Below, one piece after another: positions 28,407-41,711 of a stretch of DNA of 64,000 nt. A program made the translations under genes and the position numbers. Under the pieces are notes generated by a model. The model was not told the DNA's origin and did not search any database. It saw nothing but the letters and a program-made list of their open reading frames with translations. The DNA lies in assembly GCA_964035545.1 (NCBI GenBank), contig OZ037766.1, forward strand, positions 5,743,722-5,807,721, written 5' to 3'. The number at the start of each line of letters is the position of its first letter. Within the stretch, counting starts at the first letter, position 1. The DNA is from Bugula neritina. Lineage: Eukaryota; Bryozoa; Gymnolaemata; Cheilostomatida; Bugulidae.

Positions 28407-28995
28407 AGTACAGTTACACGTACTAATTATAAAATTTTATATTTATAATTTTGATAATTAAAAATTACTAGTTTACAGCAGGTTACATACTGATACTATT
28501 AGTATTACTTATGCTAATACTGACACTCATAGCCCATAGTGATAACTGATGAGGCATAGGTCATATCATCATCAGGACCTCCTACACTTATAAGTTATAG
28601 GTGTTAACCTACCCACTTTTGGTCATGATAATTATTTAATCTATAAAAAATTTACTACCTAGGCCTAATAGTAATACTAAATACGTAGCTATAAAAATAA
28701 TTAAACCTGCTTGATAGTGATAAGGACTCGCTACTCGAGTTGCTGCTAATAGTAACTGTACATTCTGTTTTTAAAGAAAAAAGCAAAAGAAAAGCATGAA
28801 TTTGAAAGCAGAGAACTTAGTTTACTACTCAATCTTTCTAGTCAGTGAATTTGTTTTAGTATTTTGTACAATTTACAACTTTGAAATCTTGATCATTAGC
28901 TGGAATTTTTTTTATAATTCCAAGTTGAAACTTATCGCATCAAATTTGTTTGCATCGATGTATCAATTTTTTATTATATTGCAAATAGCAACAGC

Positions 28996-31900
28996 ATGGC
29001 AGATATTAAAGTTGACAACAATATTTTAAAGTCTAAAGGATTGAAGAAATCAGAGTTTCTTAGACCTTATCAACTCGAGGGAGTTAATTGGCTTAAAAGT
29101 AAGTATTTTCTCTAATTTATACAATAGACTTATTAAAAGCCTTACTAATTCACGGTAGTATGTATATTGGAAGTTATGTGTTTTGGCTGCGTCTGTAATT
29201 GTGCGTTATTATTTAAGAACTATTCAGGCTTTTAAGGTAATTTTTTTCTTTGGAAATGTATATTTTTTATGTATACCTATAATTGTTCAAACTCGTATAA
29301 TGATGTCAAAAATGTGTTAATGTATTTTGCAATTTGGTCAGTTCTTGAGAAATTTTATTTATCCTATAAATTTATGTTTCAAATTTTATTATTTCTTTAT
29401 GACTTTCATTTTTTTCTTTTTATAAAAATAGAATGCTATAAAAGAGGTGAAGGAGGCCTGCTATGTGACGAGATGGGGCTCGGTAAAACCTGCCAGGCCA
29501 TTTCCTTCTTGCTCTCTATTGCTGATGGTGATAGGCCGATGTCTTTAGTTCTTAGTCCACTTACTGTGTTAGATAACTGGAGACAGGAATTTCTGAGGTG
29601 AGACTGTTATGGATTGATGTCTCGTGTAAGGAAGCGTACAGCTCTGGAATGTGAGCCTGTTTGGTATTGCTAGAGATTTTAGGATTAGCAATTTAGCATA
29701 GATTTAGGTTTTCTGTAAACATAAGGTCTGCCAACTTTGTAGAGGAAGAGATATTAAATAGTTTACAGTTGAACAATTTGTTTTCTTCATTTATGGTTCA
29801 ATTCATACGGGCCTTTAATGTTGCAGTAGGTAAACAGAGTCATACTGATTTCTTGTAGTAATTTTGTCAGTGAGCTCTCAGATACTCTTGAAAACCATCA
29901 GCAACATTATTTTACTTCATTATTTTTTGTCAAAGTTGAGTGTTCATTGTCTGTCACATGTTTAACTATATTTATATGAAGTATTAGATATATTTATTAT
30001 GTAATTCTTGCAGTGTGCTGTGCAAATGGTAATCCTGTATTCCGTTTCAATTTCATAAGGTTTGTGCCGGATATGCGTGTTATCACATATATTGGTGATC
30101 AAGATGCCCGCTCTCAACTGAGAAAGAGAGTCAGGAGAAATGTACCAGATGTTCTGCTCACAACCTATGATATGTGTCTTAGAGATAACTTCTTCTTTGA
30201 GAAGCGTGCATTCAATGCGGTTATTGTAGATGAAGGTCATAGGTGGGTTAAATCTTTCAGCAGCACTAGTATGGATCGCATGTTGGAATCTATCATATAG
30301 CTTAGTTCACTATATTTGCATAAAATGTATTTATGACTATAATGATAATAGAGAATAGTGTAATTTGTTTATTCTCTTTCTTGAGTGGTATTGTTATGCC
30401 ACGAAATTAATACATGTAGTTTCTCCGATGTAAAGCTACCTTTTATTTTAGCATGCCTTTTTATTGAAGCTGATTTTGAAGTTTATATGAAAGAGTAAAG
30501 GATTGAAAGTATTATATGTTTAGTTATGTTGTTCAGTTTTCATTTGCCGTTCAGTATCTATAACGTACATATTTGTGTGTAGGTTGAAAAACAGCGAATC
30601 ACTACTCTATAAGTCTATGGAAATGTACGACAGTAAGTGTTGTGTTCTCCTGACAGGGACTCCAGTTCAGAACAATCTAAGTGAGATGTACTCACTTCTA
30701 GCTTTTGTAGCTCCTAGCAAATTCAAACTTTCTTCAAAAGAAGAATTCATTGAACAATATAAGAATATCAAAACAGACCAGAAAGGTTAGTATGCGAAAG
30801 TGAGAGCAGTTTTGTGTTTTCAGGCTGCAAGTTTGCTAGGTATCAAAATCATTTGGTTTAAATAATTAAGATTATCTTGTTATTTTTCAAACTATGTGTT
30901 TTGAAGTTAATATTTAAATTTTACAACTTTTTTATTTTTCATCTATTCAAATCATAATTCTCCATAGGCGATAGCGCCTAGTAATAAAATAAACAAAAAA
31001 TTGACAAAGGCATTATAAAGCAGTAAGCATTCTACTCTGTGTAAAGTTTCGTCCACTATTGTAGTGTCTGATGACTTGCAGTCACTTATAAAGCCATGGC
31101 TCTTAAGGAGAACTAAAGCTGAGGTAGCCTTAGACATTCCAGAAAAGTCTGAAGTGTTTATATACCACCCTATTTCTGACTTGCAGAAAAAATACTATAA
31201 GGCTATTCTTACCAAAGATGCAGGTGAAGCTTGGATGAAACTGTCACAGCTGATATTTTAATTTGAATTAGTAATAATTCATGGAATCTAATTCGTAATC
31301 AACGTGAATTTCAATTTGTCAGATTGTGTACAAAATTAAGCTAGTATTAAAGATTCTAAACTCATGTTCAAAATTTCTCTAATTTAGTTACAATTTATTG
31401 CAGAGGCTTTTGAAAGTGAAACTTCTGTTTCTAAAACTAAACTGCTGAACATTTTGATGCAACTAAGAAAATGTGTCAACCACCCGTACTTGTTTGATGG
31501 GGTGGAGCCAGAGCCCTTCCAACTTGGTGAACACCTGGTAGAATCATCAGCTAAGCTTCTCACATTGGACAGAATACTGAAGAGTTTAGCTGAAGATGGT
31601 CACAAAGTACTGCTGTTCTCCCAGATGACCCGGATGTTGGATATATTACAGGATTATCTCCACTATAGAGGTACGTGCCCACGCCACAGACAACCTGGTT
31701 GACTTTTTTGTTAAAAAAGAAATATTAATAGTTTGCGATGAGTTCACTAGAAAGTTTTCAGCCCTAGTAGTGCTGTTTTAACTACTGACTTGAGAAGTGC
31801 TTTATCATGACTTGGCTAAAAATTGGTTAATCAGTATTTGTGGTGAAATATACTAACTTATTTTACCAAACTGAAATAATTTTAACTTAACTAACTGCAC

Positions 31901-34900
31901 ACAGAACATGTGGAATATTACAAAATGTTTTGCTCAAAGTCAGAAACAATTTTTAGTGCTTATTGTGTAACTCTTTACTTGCAAATTGAGGTTTTCAATG
32001 CAGTACTGATCATTTGGTGAATTGAATAGACTTGGAGTGTGATGACTAAGTATTAGGTTATGATTTATTCAGGATACACCTATGAAAGGCTGGATGGCTC
32101 AGTGAGAGGGGAGGAGCGATTTGCAGCTATCAAAGGTTTCAACTCCTCTGATGAGACGTTTATATTCCTGTTGAGCTCCAGAGCCGGAGGTCAAGGGTTA
32201 AATCTGACGTCTGCAGACACAGTCATATTCTATGATCACGACTTTAACCCTCAGGTAAGAACTAACAGTGAAATTAGCTAATATTACAGTCAGTTGTAAT
32301 TTTATCAAAACTTGATAATGCTTTAAGTGACTCTTCATCTTGTGTATTATGAATTATATGTACCTTTTCAATTTTATATCGTAGTTATTTTACATTGCCG
32401 GATAAGTTTTTAAAAAACTCACATATTCGGCTAATTGGTGAGCAACACTGATTATTAACAGCTCTAATCTAAAGAATTTATTTATTACTACGTATAGTGT
32501 GATATTATATTGATTTTGTCTTAATCAGCTGATAATTTTTTCATCGGCTCTGTCTTTATTTCTCCAGATTGATTTACAAGCGTCTGCAAGAGCTCATCGA
32601 ATTGGTCAAACCCGTCCAGTAAAAATAATTCGCCTTGTAGCTAAGGCTACAGTAGAAGAAATCATTCTATCTCGAGCTCAAGAGAAACTTAGACTAACTC
32701 ACTCGGTGATGTCATCCAATGCTACTGAGGGTGAGATTTTATTGGTACACTTGAAGACGTATAACTTGTTGATGATGCCACAATTCAATGGTTTCTCTTT
32801 AGACCGAAGCAAATGAATGCTAATTTTTAATCTAAATTTGGCGCAAGAGTCCGCTTACTTTTCACTTAGATACTTTCATTGGTTGAACATTGAAGTTTTT
32901 TTTAGTCAGTAGCAGTTTAACTTTCTAACAGGAAATTTTTTTTCAAATTTTTGTGACAAAGAATCACCATAAGTTCTCCCTACTGTATTAAGTTTTACTG
33001 TAATAGGTTAAAATATCTACGCCGCTAGACTTGTAATAAAAGCCAACTCAACATGCATATCAATATTCCATCACACTCTGCCACTTTCTAGACAGTCTTA
33101 CTGAGCTCTCAGCTCACACGTCCAAAGACCTCCAGAAGATGCTTAAGTTTGGTTTGACCTCATTGTTGGCCCCAGACAGCCATGAGGAGGAACTAAACAT
33201 TGCCGAGATTCTCGGAAGAAGTGAGAATGGAAGGTGGATGACCTTGAGGTCTTCAGCTGAAGATGCAACATCATCAGGGAGTCAGCCAATAGAAACAATG
33301 TATCAGTTTGAAGGTATAATGTAAATTGTATTTCTTTACATTTACTATTGTTAATTCAGCTATTGTTGAATTATTGTTACCTATATTAATGTTTGGTAAA
33401 TTAATATTCTTTTAATTACGTATTTGTTATGGTGTCCACTCATTTACGCATATTCATAAAACTAAGTTATAGTTAGCTCTCCTTCATTACTTTGTAATGT
33501 TTCTTTTGTCACTATTTTGTTAATGTTTCCTCATTCATTCCATATATATTGCAGTTATCCTGGAACAATAAGTGCTTGCAGCATTTTCCAAGGCTTATTA
33601 ACTTGAAATAAAATTACATGTTTTATAAAAGGCTGACCTTTCGAAGCAGTGTGACATGTAATATCAACTGTTTGTAGGGAAAGACTACTCCAGTGCAAGA
33701 AATAATAAAAATGATGATGATGCTTTTGAAAAGTTAGTCGCTGAAGTTAAATCGGCATCACTGACTGAGAGTGGACGACGAATCAGGAACAAAACTTCTG
33801 TTAGTATATTAGATCAGCCACTCTGTTGACAGAAATAAGGAGAGCAATTTGGTTAAAACATCACCTCTGTTGTGTGATTTTGTCAAGCTATTTGATGCGC
33901 TGAGATAATTCCCTTTAGCATATTTAGATGTATGACAGAAAGATTACTGTTGAATACTCTTTATTTTTGAAAGTAATAATAATGTACTTTCAGGCTGCTT
34001 TATCGTCTCTCACTTTGCCAGACATCAAAACACGGAAACCTTTAACAGCCGAACAGCTGGAGCTCAGGAAAAAGAAGAGAGAAGAAACTATGAAGAAGAG
34101 AAAAGCAGAAGTATGTGTTGAGTTATTATCTCTTTTTCATTAATCAATCCGAAAAACTTTCACTTGAATATGAGGCATTGTGGTGACAACTTCCAACACA
34201 CCATAAATTTATTTTCAAAAACTATTTGGATTTGTCTTTAATTTTAAGGGCGCAAGGTAAATGTAACCATTGAGTTAAAAATAGTTATATTATATAGTTA
34301 TATAGTATTTTATAGTTATAGTTATATTATAGTGTTATATTTCAATAGATGTAACTATAAATAAATATTTTTAACACAGGAGTGCATCGTAAATGAGATT
34401 GGAAATTTTTCTTATGCAATTGTGTTGCATAAATAATATTAACTTATTGCTAGGAAATCTGTGTCAAAATGCTATGTTTATTTTATTACTAAATATTTGA
34501 ACATTTATTTTTAAGCTCTTTTCGAAAATTTAGTTTTTCTTATGCAATTCAATTGTTTAAAAAAGTTTTTTTTAGTATCCTTGAACAAGGTTATTTGGTT
34601 ATTTTGTAACCTTATATCTGTAATACTAAGGAAAGAAAACTCGTAATAGTAATTTTAAAATCTCATATTTTGGAAGTTATCTATTCTTTTTTAAATCTCT
34701 GCACAGGCAGAGGCTAGGGAAATGTTGAAAGCGGAAAAAAAGAAAGAAAAGTGGCGGATGGCCGGTTACACTTCCCAGTCTGTTTCCTTGCCTTCTGATT
34801 CTGAAGACTCTGAAGGGAGTGAAAGTGAAGACAGCGAGGATGTAGAATACATGCATTTTGTTACAGGAGATGTGACAACTCCGAATAAATCACGTGCACT

Positions 34901-35675
34901 CATTGTACAGTGTGTTGATGACTCTGGCCAATGGGGTAGTGGCGGGGTATTTACTGCTTTATCCAATCAAACTAAAACACCTGAAGATCACTATGAGTTA
35001 GCAGGTGATTTAAAAGATTTACATCAAGGTGATGTGCATATTGTAGCCTGTGAGGATGTGTCCAGTTATGATAGTTACAATGTAGCTTTAATGGTAGCCC
35101 AGGACCATAAGCTACGAATCCAGCAAACTTTGTTAACTACTTGTTTAAAGAAAATTGCTATTGCCAGCAAGAGATTGGGTGGTATAAGTGTCCACATGCC
35201 TCGTATTGGGTACAGCACTCCTGGGTTCGACTGGTACAGCACTGAGCGACAACTCCGAAAATATTTAGCTAACAAAAGAATTCACACATATATATACTAC
35301 TTCAAGCGTGGTGTTAAACGACGTTCTTCTCCCGTGCCGTCACGCTCCAAACAATCACGAAGTGAGAGCCCTGTGTCCCCTATTCCTACTCCACTGTCCA
35401 GCAACCAATCAAATCACGTGTTAGAGGATATTTTTACTGACCTAGAAATCTTTATTGATTCAGAGTCTGTCAATTTTGACGAGAGTAAGAAACTAAAGCG
35501 GTATATAATAGCATTTGATGGCTCGGTGGCAGCTTGTGAAAGTGATAACACAAGTTATGTAGTCAGCACAAAGTCTGGTGAAGACCCCCACAGCATTCCA
35601 CACGTGACTCCTGATTTTATATATGATTGCATATGCAGGAGTAAAATACTCCCTCATGATAATTATGTCCTTTGA
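28996..35675 (+). CDS. CHD1L: CHD1L/ALC1-type Snf2 chromatin remodeller with macro domain and C-terminal BRCT domain
   Basis: ALC1 is a PAR-activated nucleosome remodeller in DNA-damage repair. Twelve exons: 28996-29098, 29432-29597, 30060-30242, 30583-30785, 31065-31223, 31404-31670, 32073-32254, 32568-32730, 33092-33313, 33678-33799, 33994-34110, 34707-35675. They sum to 2856 nt, 951 aa. Helicase motifs in order: Walker [13 protein letters not shown] box, LTGTPVQNN, the C-terminal lobe with [15 protein letters not shown] and AGGQGLNL, and motif [11 protein letters not shown] basic coiled stretch follows, then the macro domain (about residues 678-829: [24 protein letters not shown]). Human CHD1L (897 aa) ends soon after this point. 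Here a Ser/Pro linker is followed by about 84 residues with BRCT features ([36 protein letters not shown]). The exon-3 acceptor (CATAAG) has a poor pyrimidine tract. Confidence 0.93.
35421..35672 (+). other. C-terminal BRCT domain of the CHD1L protein
   Basis: Residues about 868-951. Hydrophobic strand [11 protein letters not shown], helix [14 protein letters not shown] with the Gly turn, a strand after the DNTSYVV segment, and the diagnostic [11 protein letters not shown] with an aromatic in place of the usual Trp. It ends at [12 protein letters not shown] domains bind phosphopeptides or PAR/DNA ends in repair proteins. It lies in the same uninterrupted exon as the macro domain, so it is not a neighbouring gene. 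Confidence 0.75.
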
Positions 35676-37263
35676 GTTGTAACAAAAGGTCCATCATTAT
35701 TCTATAAAGTTTTGGTTTTGGATCATTATAGAATTGATAGCTCTTCCATGGTTTGACAATTCTACCACAAATGTACAACAAGTTTTATTTTAAAATATTT
35801 TTGTATTTTCTTAGCAGTTTTTTTATTTTTTATTATTTGTTGTTCAGAACTAGATATAATTTAGATTTTAACTTTAATGGGTTCCAAATAGTTGCACTGT
35901 TGATATAGTTAATAACTCAATATTGTAAATTTATAGTTAATAATTCAATATTGTAAATTGTGAAAACGATGGTTATAGCTTTATTGTGCAAGACACAATA
36001 TATTATGATATTTACTTTATGTTGTAGCAGAAATTCTTTGAGTGGTGTGCCATAATTGTGTTTCAAGTAGATGCTATAATAAACTGAATTTTCAATCACT
36101 TATTCTGAACCATTGGTTACTGCTAACTTATAATAAACTTTGTAGTTTGGTCTATTCGCTTCACAATTGTGTATTATACACGTGTTGGCTATTTATAAAA
36201 GTGTATCATAGAAAAGAGTTTACCCTTTGCTGTTTGATGATGTAAGCCATGCACCTAACTGGCCATTAAGTCAAATCATAAAAAACACAATCTGCTGCAA
36301 TAGGTGTATAATTCATGGCATTGAAGAAAGTGGCCATTGAGAACCAAACACCAGTTATAAAGCTATAACACAGCTTGCATTATGGTTATTTGACCAGTCA
36401 GAAAGAAGACAACTCTGCGTGCATTTTGGTATCCAGTGTATACTAATAATGCAATGTGCAGACCTATTACAGTGCAAGACTCACTGAAATGGAATATGTA
36501 TTCCAATTCAGTGGTGTGACCTCAACAATTAATGGAACTATGTAGAACATATTTTTCGACACTGATAGCTTCAATGTCGCAAATAGCTACTTTTTATTTT
36601 GCACCTTTTCAAGCTCTTCCAAGATACTTCATTGCAAGACTTGAATTATTTTAATTTATCTATGCGATTGCTCTTCACCTCACTATCCCACGTAATCCAG
36701 TATCATAATACAGCCATGTAATTATTGCACATAAACTGAGCAGCATTTCTGGATATGTATTTATGCACAATGAATGAATAGATGTAATACTTTCATTAAA
36801 GCAGGAAACATGAAATCAAATACTAACATATCTAGTATATGCATATCTTCATAAAACAAGATTCAGTATAAAGAGTACGAAGGTTAAAAAATATACAAAG
36901 GAAACTTTTTACTCAATACAGATTGCTTGCTATAAAGCATATAGCTCTGATTGGAAACGCTTGGATATAGGAAATGAATTGCTAAATCAAGATTATCAAA
37001 CAAAAATAAAGATTGGAAGGAAAAACCTAATCTCAAAATATAATAACTTGAGCCTAAAATATATTATTGTTCAAAGACTAATGCTAATAAATACTAAAGC
37101 ACGAACCAGTTTAAAACAGGAATAAACTAAAGCCAATAATACATTATGCATATTATTACAGTCAGATCTGTGAAAGATATATTTATATATCAGCAGTAGG
37201 AGATAATCACAATAGTAGGTAACAGCCAACCACTCGTGCTTAGCTCAGGGCAAGTTCATTTGA
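35676..37263. other. Spacer between convergent CHD1L and nucleobindin genes
   Basis: About 1.6 kb holding both 3' UTRs. An AATAAA for CHD1L is at 36078-36083, about 400 nt after its stop. No coding exon or recognised repeat. Confidence 0.5.
36078..36083 (+). terminator. Candidate polyadenylation signal of CHD1L
   Basis: AATAAA about 400 nt past the stop codon. A second ATAATAAA occurs about 55 bp further on. Confidence 0.35.
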
Positions 37264-40200
37264 TTATTGATAAGGGAGAACTTGTAGCTTTTCCTCAAAT
37301 TCTTTAAGTTCTTCATCAGTGAATTGTTGTTTATCTTGAACAGACTAGAAGAAAAAAGTATATACATTATATATAAATATATTTATTACATTTAATGATA
37401 TAAAAGTTCTCTGTGAATATTACTTTTTATTTATTATACAACTAATGGTTCCATGCTACTAGCATTTATCATGCATATTTATATTTCAAATTCGACAGAT
37501 TTACAAGCTATAAATTTAGCAAAAATAATTAAAATAATTTCCATGAAAACATGATATTATATCAATACCTCCCAGCCTTCATCTTGAGACTCAGCTCCCA
37601 GTGTAGCCTTAAATTCCTCCCAGTCCACCATGCCGTCTCTATTTGTGTCTACTTCAGTGAACACATGCTCTCTCATACGATTCATGTCTTCATTTCTCTC
37701 TACACCATCAACTGTCGAGTTAACAGCCTGGTATATTTTATTCAGCTGCAACAGCACACATTACACTTATGGCAATGCAAAAACTAATTACAGCAAGAGC
37801 AGTGGGCATATAATATTGCTGGAAGCTGCTAACAGCAAAATAAAATGATTCATAACTCAACTTGTTTTATGTTCAACAATTTGAATACAGAATAGCACAA
37901 GATTAGGGCCTAATACTAGATATTTACATTCAATTCTACTGAGGGTGTATGTAAATCTATTCTTATTCAAATACTCCTGAATTACACCAGGTACAGAGAT
38001 ACTTTATATGCCTCTATTACATAACAAACACAATGTCTACCTACCTCTCTCTCAAAGAGAGCTTCAACTTCTGAGGGGTCCAACAGACCATCTCCATCGA
38101 TATCTAAATTATATACAATTACTCTTACACATTCACACCATGATATAACTATAATTATAGAGTCTAGTAAATTACTATTCGGTTCAAACACAGCATGTGT
38201 GTCATTGATAAAGAATGTGACATATTATAGACCAACTGGGAGCTAAAGGTTTCATCACCACCCAATATTGGGAAGTTGATCCCCTTTTTAACATAACCAC
38301 ATTTGGAAAAAGGAAAGTAATAGACGCATATTATTTCATAAGGGATATTACTTCATATTATATATATGTAAACAAATACAAGTAGCTGCAATGGCAGTCA
38401 ATAAAGTTTTAAATCTGAGGCATCTCTCAAAGAGTCAAAAGTGCTCAGTCTAGTGCTAAGCGAGCGGTTGATAGGTTAACTAGACGCCTCTCTCAGGATT
38501 TGTTTAGAGTACACAGAAAATGGAGTAAGAAAGTTACACACCATGAGTCATGAAGAATATTCTAGGATTGAAGTCCATGCCAGTCATGTGATCCGTCTTG
38601 TCCCACACCTCTTTCAGTTGCTCTACACCACCCTATGGAACAATCAGATACATACTAACTGTGGTGAAAACTTACGTTAATAGGAAGTAGAATAGTCGTG
38701 TCTAAACTTGAAACAGGAAACAGAAGTTTTCGCAGCAAATGTGCTGGTGCCACATATTGTTATTTTGCAAAGCCTTTTTTCAATGCAGTGATCAAAATAG
38801 TTTATTAGTCTTCCATTAGCGAAACATAATTTAAAAACAGGATTGCATTATTTGCTCTGATGAGAGGGTTGAAAGAGGATGCTGATGGTCTAACATGTTA
38901 AAGACAGTCCAGCCGGTTAGAAAATGGCCCAGTCCAGGATTTTGCTTACCCATGCCTACATGGTAAGAGAATTGTACTTTTGAAGCAAGGCATTTATACA
39001 CCACAGAGGTGAATAGGGCACCATAATTCTACTGCAGGGGTAAAACAGCCTTGAAATTGAAAATAATTCTACTTACTGGGTGATTGATTTTTGGGTGTTT
39101 CCTTGCCTTTTCGAGATGTTCTTTTAGCTTCTTCTGCTGTTCGGCAGAAGAGAGGTCTCTGAATTTAGTCTTGTAGTCGTATGCTTTACGCAGCTCGTGA
39201 TTTTTGAAGTCGCCTTTTCTCAACTCATCTATTTTTGACATGTGAGTAAGTGTCTGTAAAGCAAGTGTTCACGTGTTACCACACACTAACAGTAACTACT
39301 TATAGTTGTGTTACCACACAGTAACAATAACTACTTATAGTTGTGTTACCACACAGTAACAATAACTACTTATAGTTGTGTTACCACACAGTAACAGTAA
39401 CAGCTTATAGCTGTGTTACCACACATTCACTAGTAACTATAGTTGCGAAATGCAAATTTAAATAAATTTCAGCAGAAACATAATATGCATTAGTAGTTTG
39501 ATACAATCGAAACTTTCTCAAAATAAGTAGACTAACAAATTTGATTTTATTCAGAGCTAAGATTAAACAAAAACTTTCAACCAACCAGTATCATAATATA
39601 GACTAAGTCTCCAGATTAGGACACCATCTAGAGTCTAGACCACAAGATGCAAACTTATACGCACCTTAGTGATCAACTTGTGAAGATCTGGTCCACCAAA
39701 TGATGATGGGTTACTGCTGTCTATGTGATCAATGCCAGTCTTGGGCAACTCTAAAAGATATTTTTGAATCAATCATTAGTTGCAACTGACAAGCAAGTTA
39801 TATATATAAATACTGCATTCATATCCAGTTACTGCTATACTTAAATTAGTTTGTAAATATTTCTAAAATAATGCATTACCTTTTTTACTAGGCTTAATGC
39901 CTGATCTAACATATGTACTATGAGCTTCTAAAAATAAAAGAAACGTGCGGTTACTTTAATAAATTATGACATAGATAATAAATAATAATGAATAATGTTT
40001 TATAAATGAGCATAATAATCACACAACAGTCGAACCAAATCAAAATATAGCGTGTATGTGTATAAGCAACTAAAAACAAGATATATATGAATCGAGAGTC
40101 TGTGCTGTGAATCTGTGATAACTTGTTATACACATGCTGTTTAAGTTTATAAGAAGTAGAGAAAGCATATGCCACTATCTACCTGCACATCAATTATTGT

Positions 40201-41711
40201 CAAGTATATCTAGATACCTCTGCAATATTACAAGTAGATTAGGAAACCCTAGAGGTCGGCTTCTGTAAATATTGTTAGTGCTACGACCACAAAAGCCGGG
40301 TAGTTAGTAAAGTGCTAAAAATGCTAAACTTCAATGCCAATGCTTTGGGTAGTAAACCAATAATTATATTATGCCACGGAACCCCATGTAAAGGCAATAA
40401 CAATGGATATTATAGACTACACCTTCTGCAGACAGTCAATTAACAAGAATACTATACAATAAAAGACAGGTACTTGTTGCTCTCTTCATAGCTTTTTTAT
40501 GAAGATCCTTTAAGCGTCTCACTTCGATTCTCTTCAACTCATCCAACTTTGAGCGAGTTTCAGGGGATGCATACATCAATGTATCAGCAACCTCTTTCTA
40601 GGAATAGTAAGCAAATTATATCCCTCGGTGCAATAAACTTAAAAAAACATTAAATACTTAAACTACATCAATTATTATTATGAATACTGATATCAACAGT
40701 AATATAAATACTTTTAATGCAAATAAAACATATTACCTAGTACGTATGCTGCCAAAATTTAAGAATACAAACATTAATAAATAGATTTGTGTGATCACAG
40801 ACAAATTTATATGAATCATTTTTCGAGCAGGTATCATAAAAGGTTTTAGTGAAAACTAATAACACAACATTTAGTATATTTTTTATACCGTTTGATTAGT
40901 TACAATCATAGTGAGTCCACAGACTGACATATAATATTAGTTTCTCTGTAACTCTGCACAATGACATTTTCTCAGAAACCTAACTAACATTATCTTGCTT
41001 TTTTAAACTTGATGTTGTACACTAGTTCTAATTAAGTGACCAAGCCATAAGTTTACAGGTTACAAGTCTACCTATACTCCTAAAAGATAACAAATTGTTA
41101 GCACATTGGTCTTATACTGGTTAGCAGCTTCAACAGTCTCTCAGTGTGAAAACTAGAGTCAAAAAGCATATCAAAACTTTCTTTAACCACCATGAGTCAA
41201 CATTATTGAAGACAACTGAAAAGATGTTTATTGTGTTTTTTTGAGAAAAAAATTAAAGAGAGTAACACACATTCAAACTAAATGTACGATTGAGAGATTG
41301 ATTGGACACCTCATTAGTGTGAGTAAGAGATTTGGCTGCCTCCTGGAAACTTTCATCAGCCTCTAACAGCTCACTGACTTGTTTCAGATAACGAGAATAT
41401 TCAATTTGGAAATCCTTATCTGCCTGAAAGATAGTCATACAGGCATATAACAAGCCTAGACAGTATATAAAAACTCTATAAATAGTATTTGGTGAAAGCA
41501 AAGTCAAATTCACAAACATATTTAGCCCATCAACACTATGGCCATAGATGGCTGAAAATATGATGTAGTTAGTTTAGTAAGAGCTGTCTTAATAACTCAC
41601 TACATTGTCAGCATTTCCATCGGAATCTACTGTAGCTGCCATTGTGGGCTGCAACATACTAGCTATGTGCAATATCACCCACAGTGATACAATCTGTTGC
41701 AGCACAGCCAT
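37264..41711 (-). CDS. Nucleobindin (NUCB1/NUCB2-like), short C-terminus
   Basis: Nucleobindins are calcium- and DNA-binding proteins of the secretory pathway. Ten exons in coding order: 41711-41601, 41423-41271, 40597-40474, 39927-39880, 39750-39665, 39253-39077, 38632-38542, 38103-38045, 37745-37569, 37344-37264. The total is 1107 nt, 368 aa, against about 461 in human NUCB1. The start encodes a signal peptide (MAVLQQIVSLWVILHIASML). The region matching nesfatin follows (FQIEYSRYLKQVSELLEADE), then the basic region (LKRIEVRRLKDLHKKAM), the long helix (LSSAEQQKKLKEHLEKARKH) and two complete EF loops: DIDGDGLLDPSE (about 264-275) and DTNRDGMVDWEE (about 316-327). It stops soon after EGWESVQDK and FTDEELKEFEEKLQVLPYQ, where vertebrate proteins continue into a leucine zipper. 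Confidence 0.92.
39272..39425. repeat. 35 bp minisatellite, about four copies
   Basis: Unit core GTGTTACCACACAGTAACAA plus ACTACTTATAGTT, repeated four times in a nucleobindin intron, within 20 bp of the exon boundary at 39253. Confidence 0.9.

Larger units (their letters stand above)
27422..28995. promoter_or_regulatory. Shared 5' region of divergent VPS11 and CHD1L
   Basis: About 1.57 kb separates the two start codons. A palindromic ETS-type site CTTCCGGAAG lies at 27607-27616, a common element of housekeeping and bidirectional promoters. A possible CHD1L non-coding exon ends at ACAAAG/GTAATAC near 27726 and could splice to the acceptor-like CAG at 28992-28994 just before the CHD1L ATG. 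The rest is AT-rich with AAAGT-type repeats and an inverted repeat at 28300-28406. The promoter assignment is inference. Confidence 0.4.

Noticed and set aside
30219-30242. DEGH instead of DEAH in the CHD1L helicase motif
   Set aside because: DEGH is a normal variant among Snf2-family ATPases, so it is not a sign of inactivation.
34766-35275. Minus-strand open frames inside the last CHD1L exon
   Set aside because: They are antisense to the macro-domain coding sequence and show no homology.
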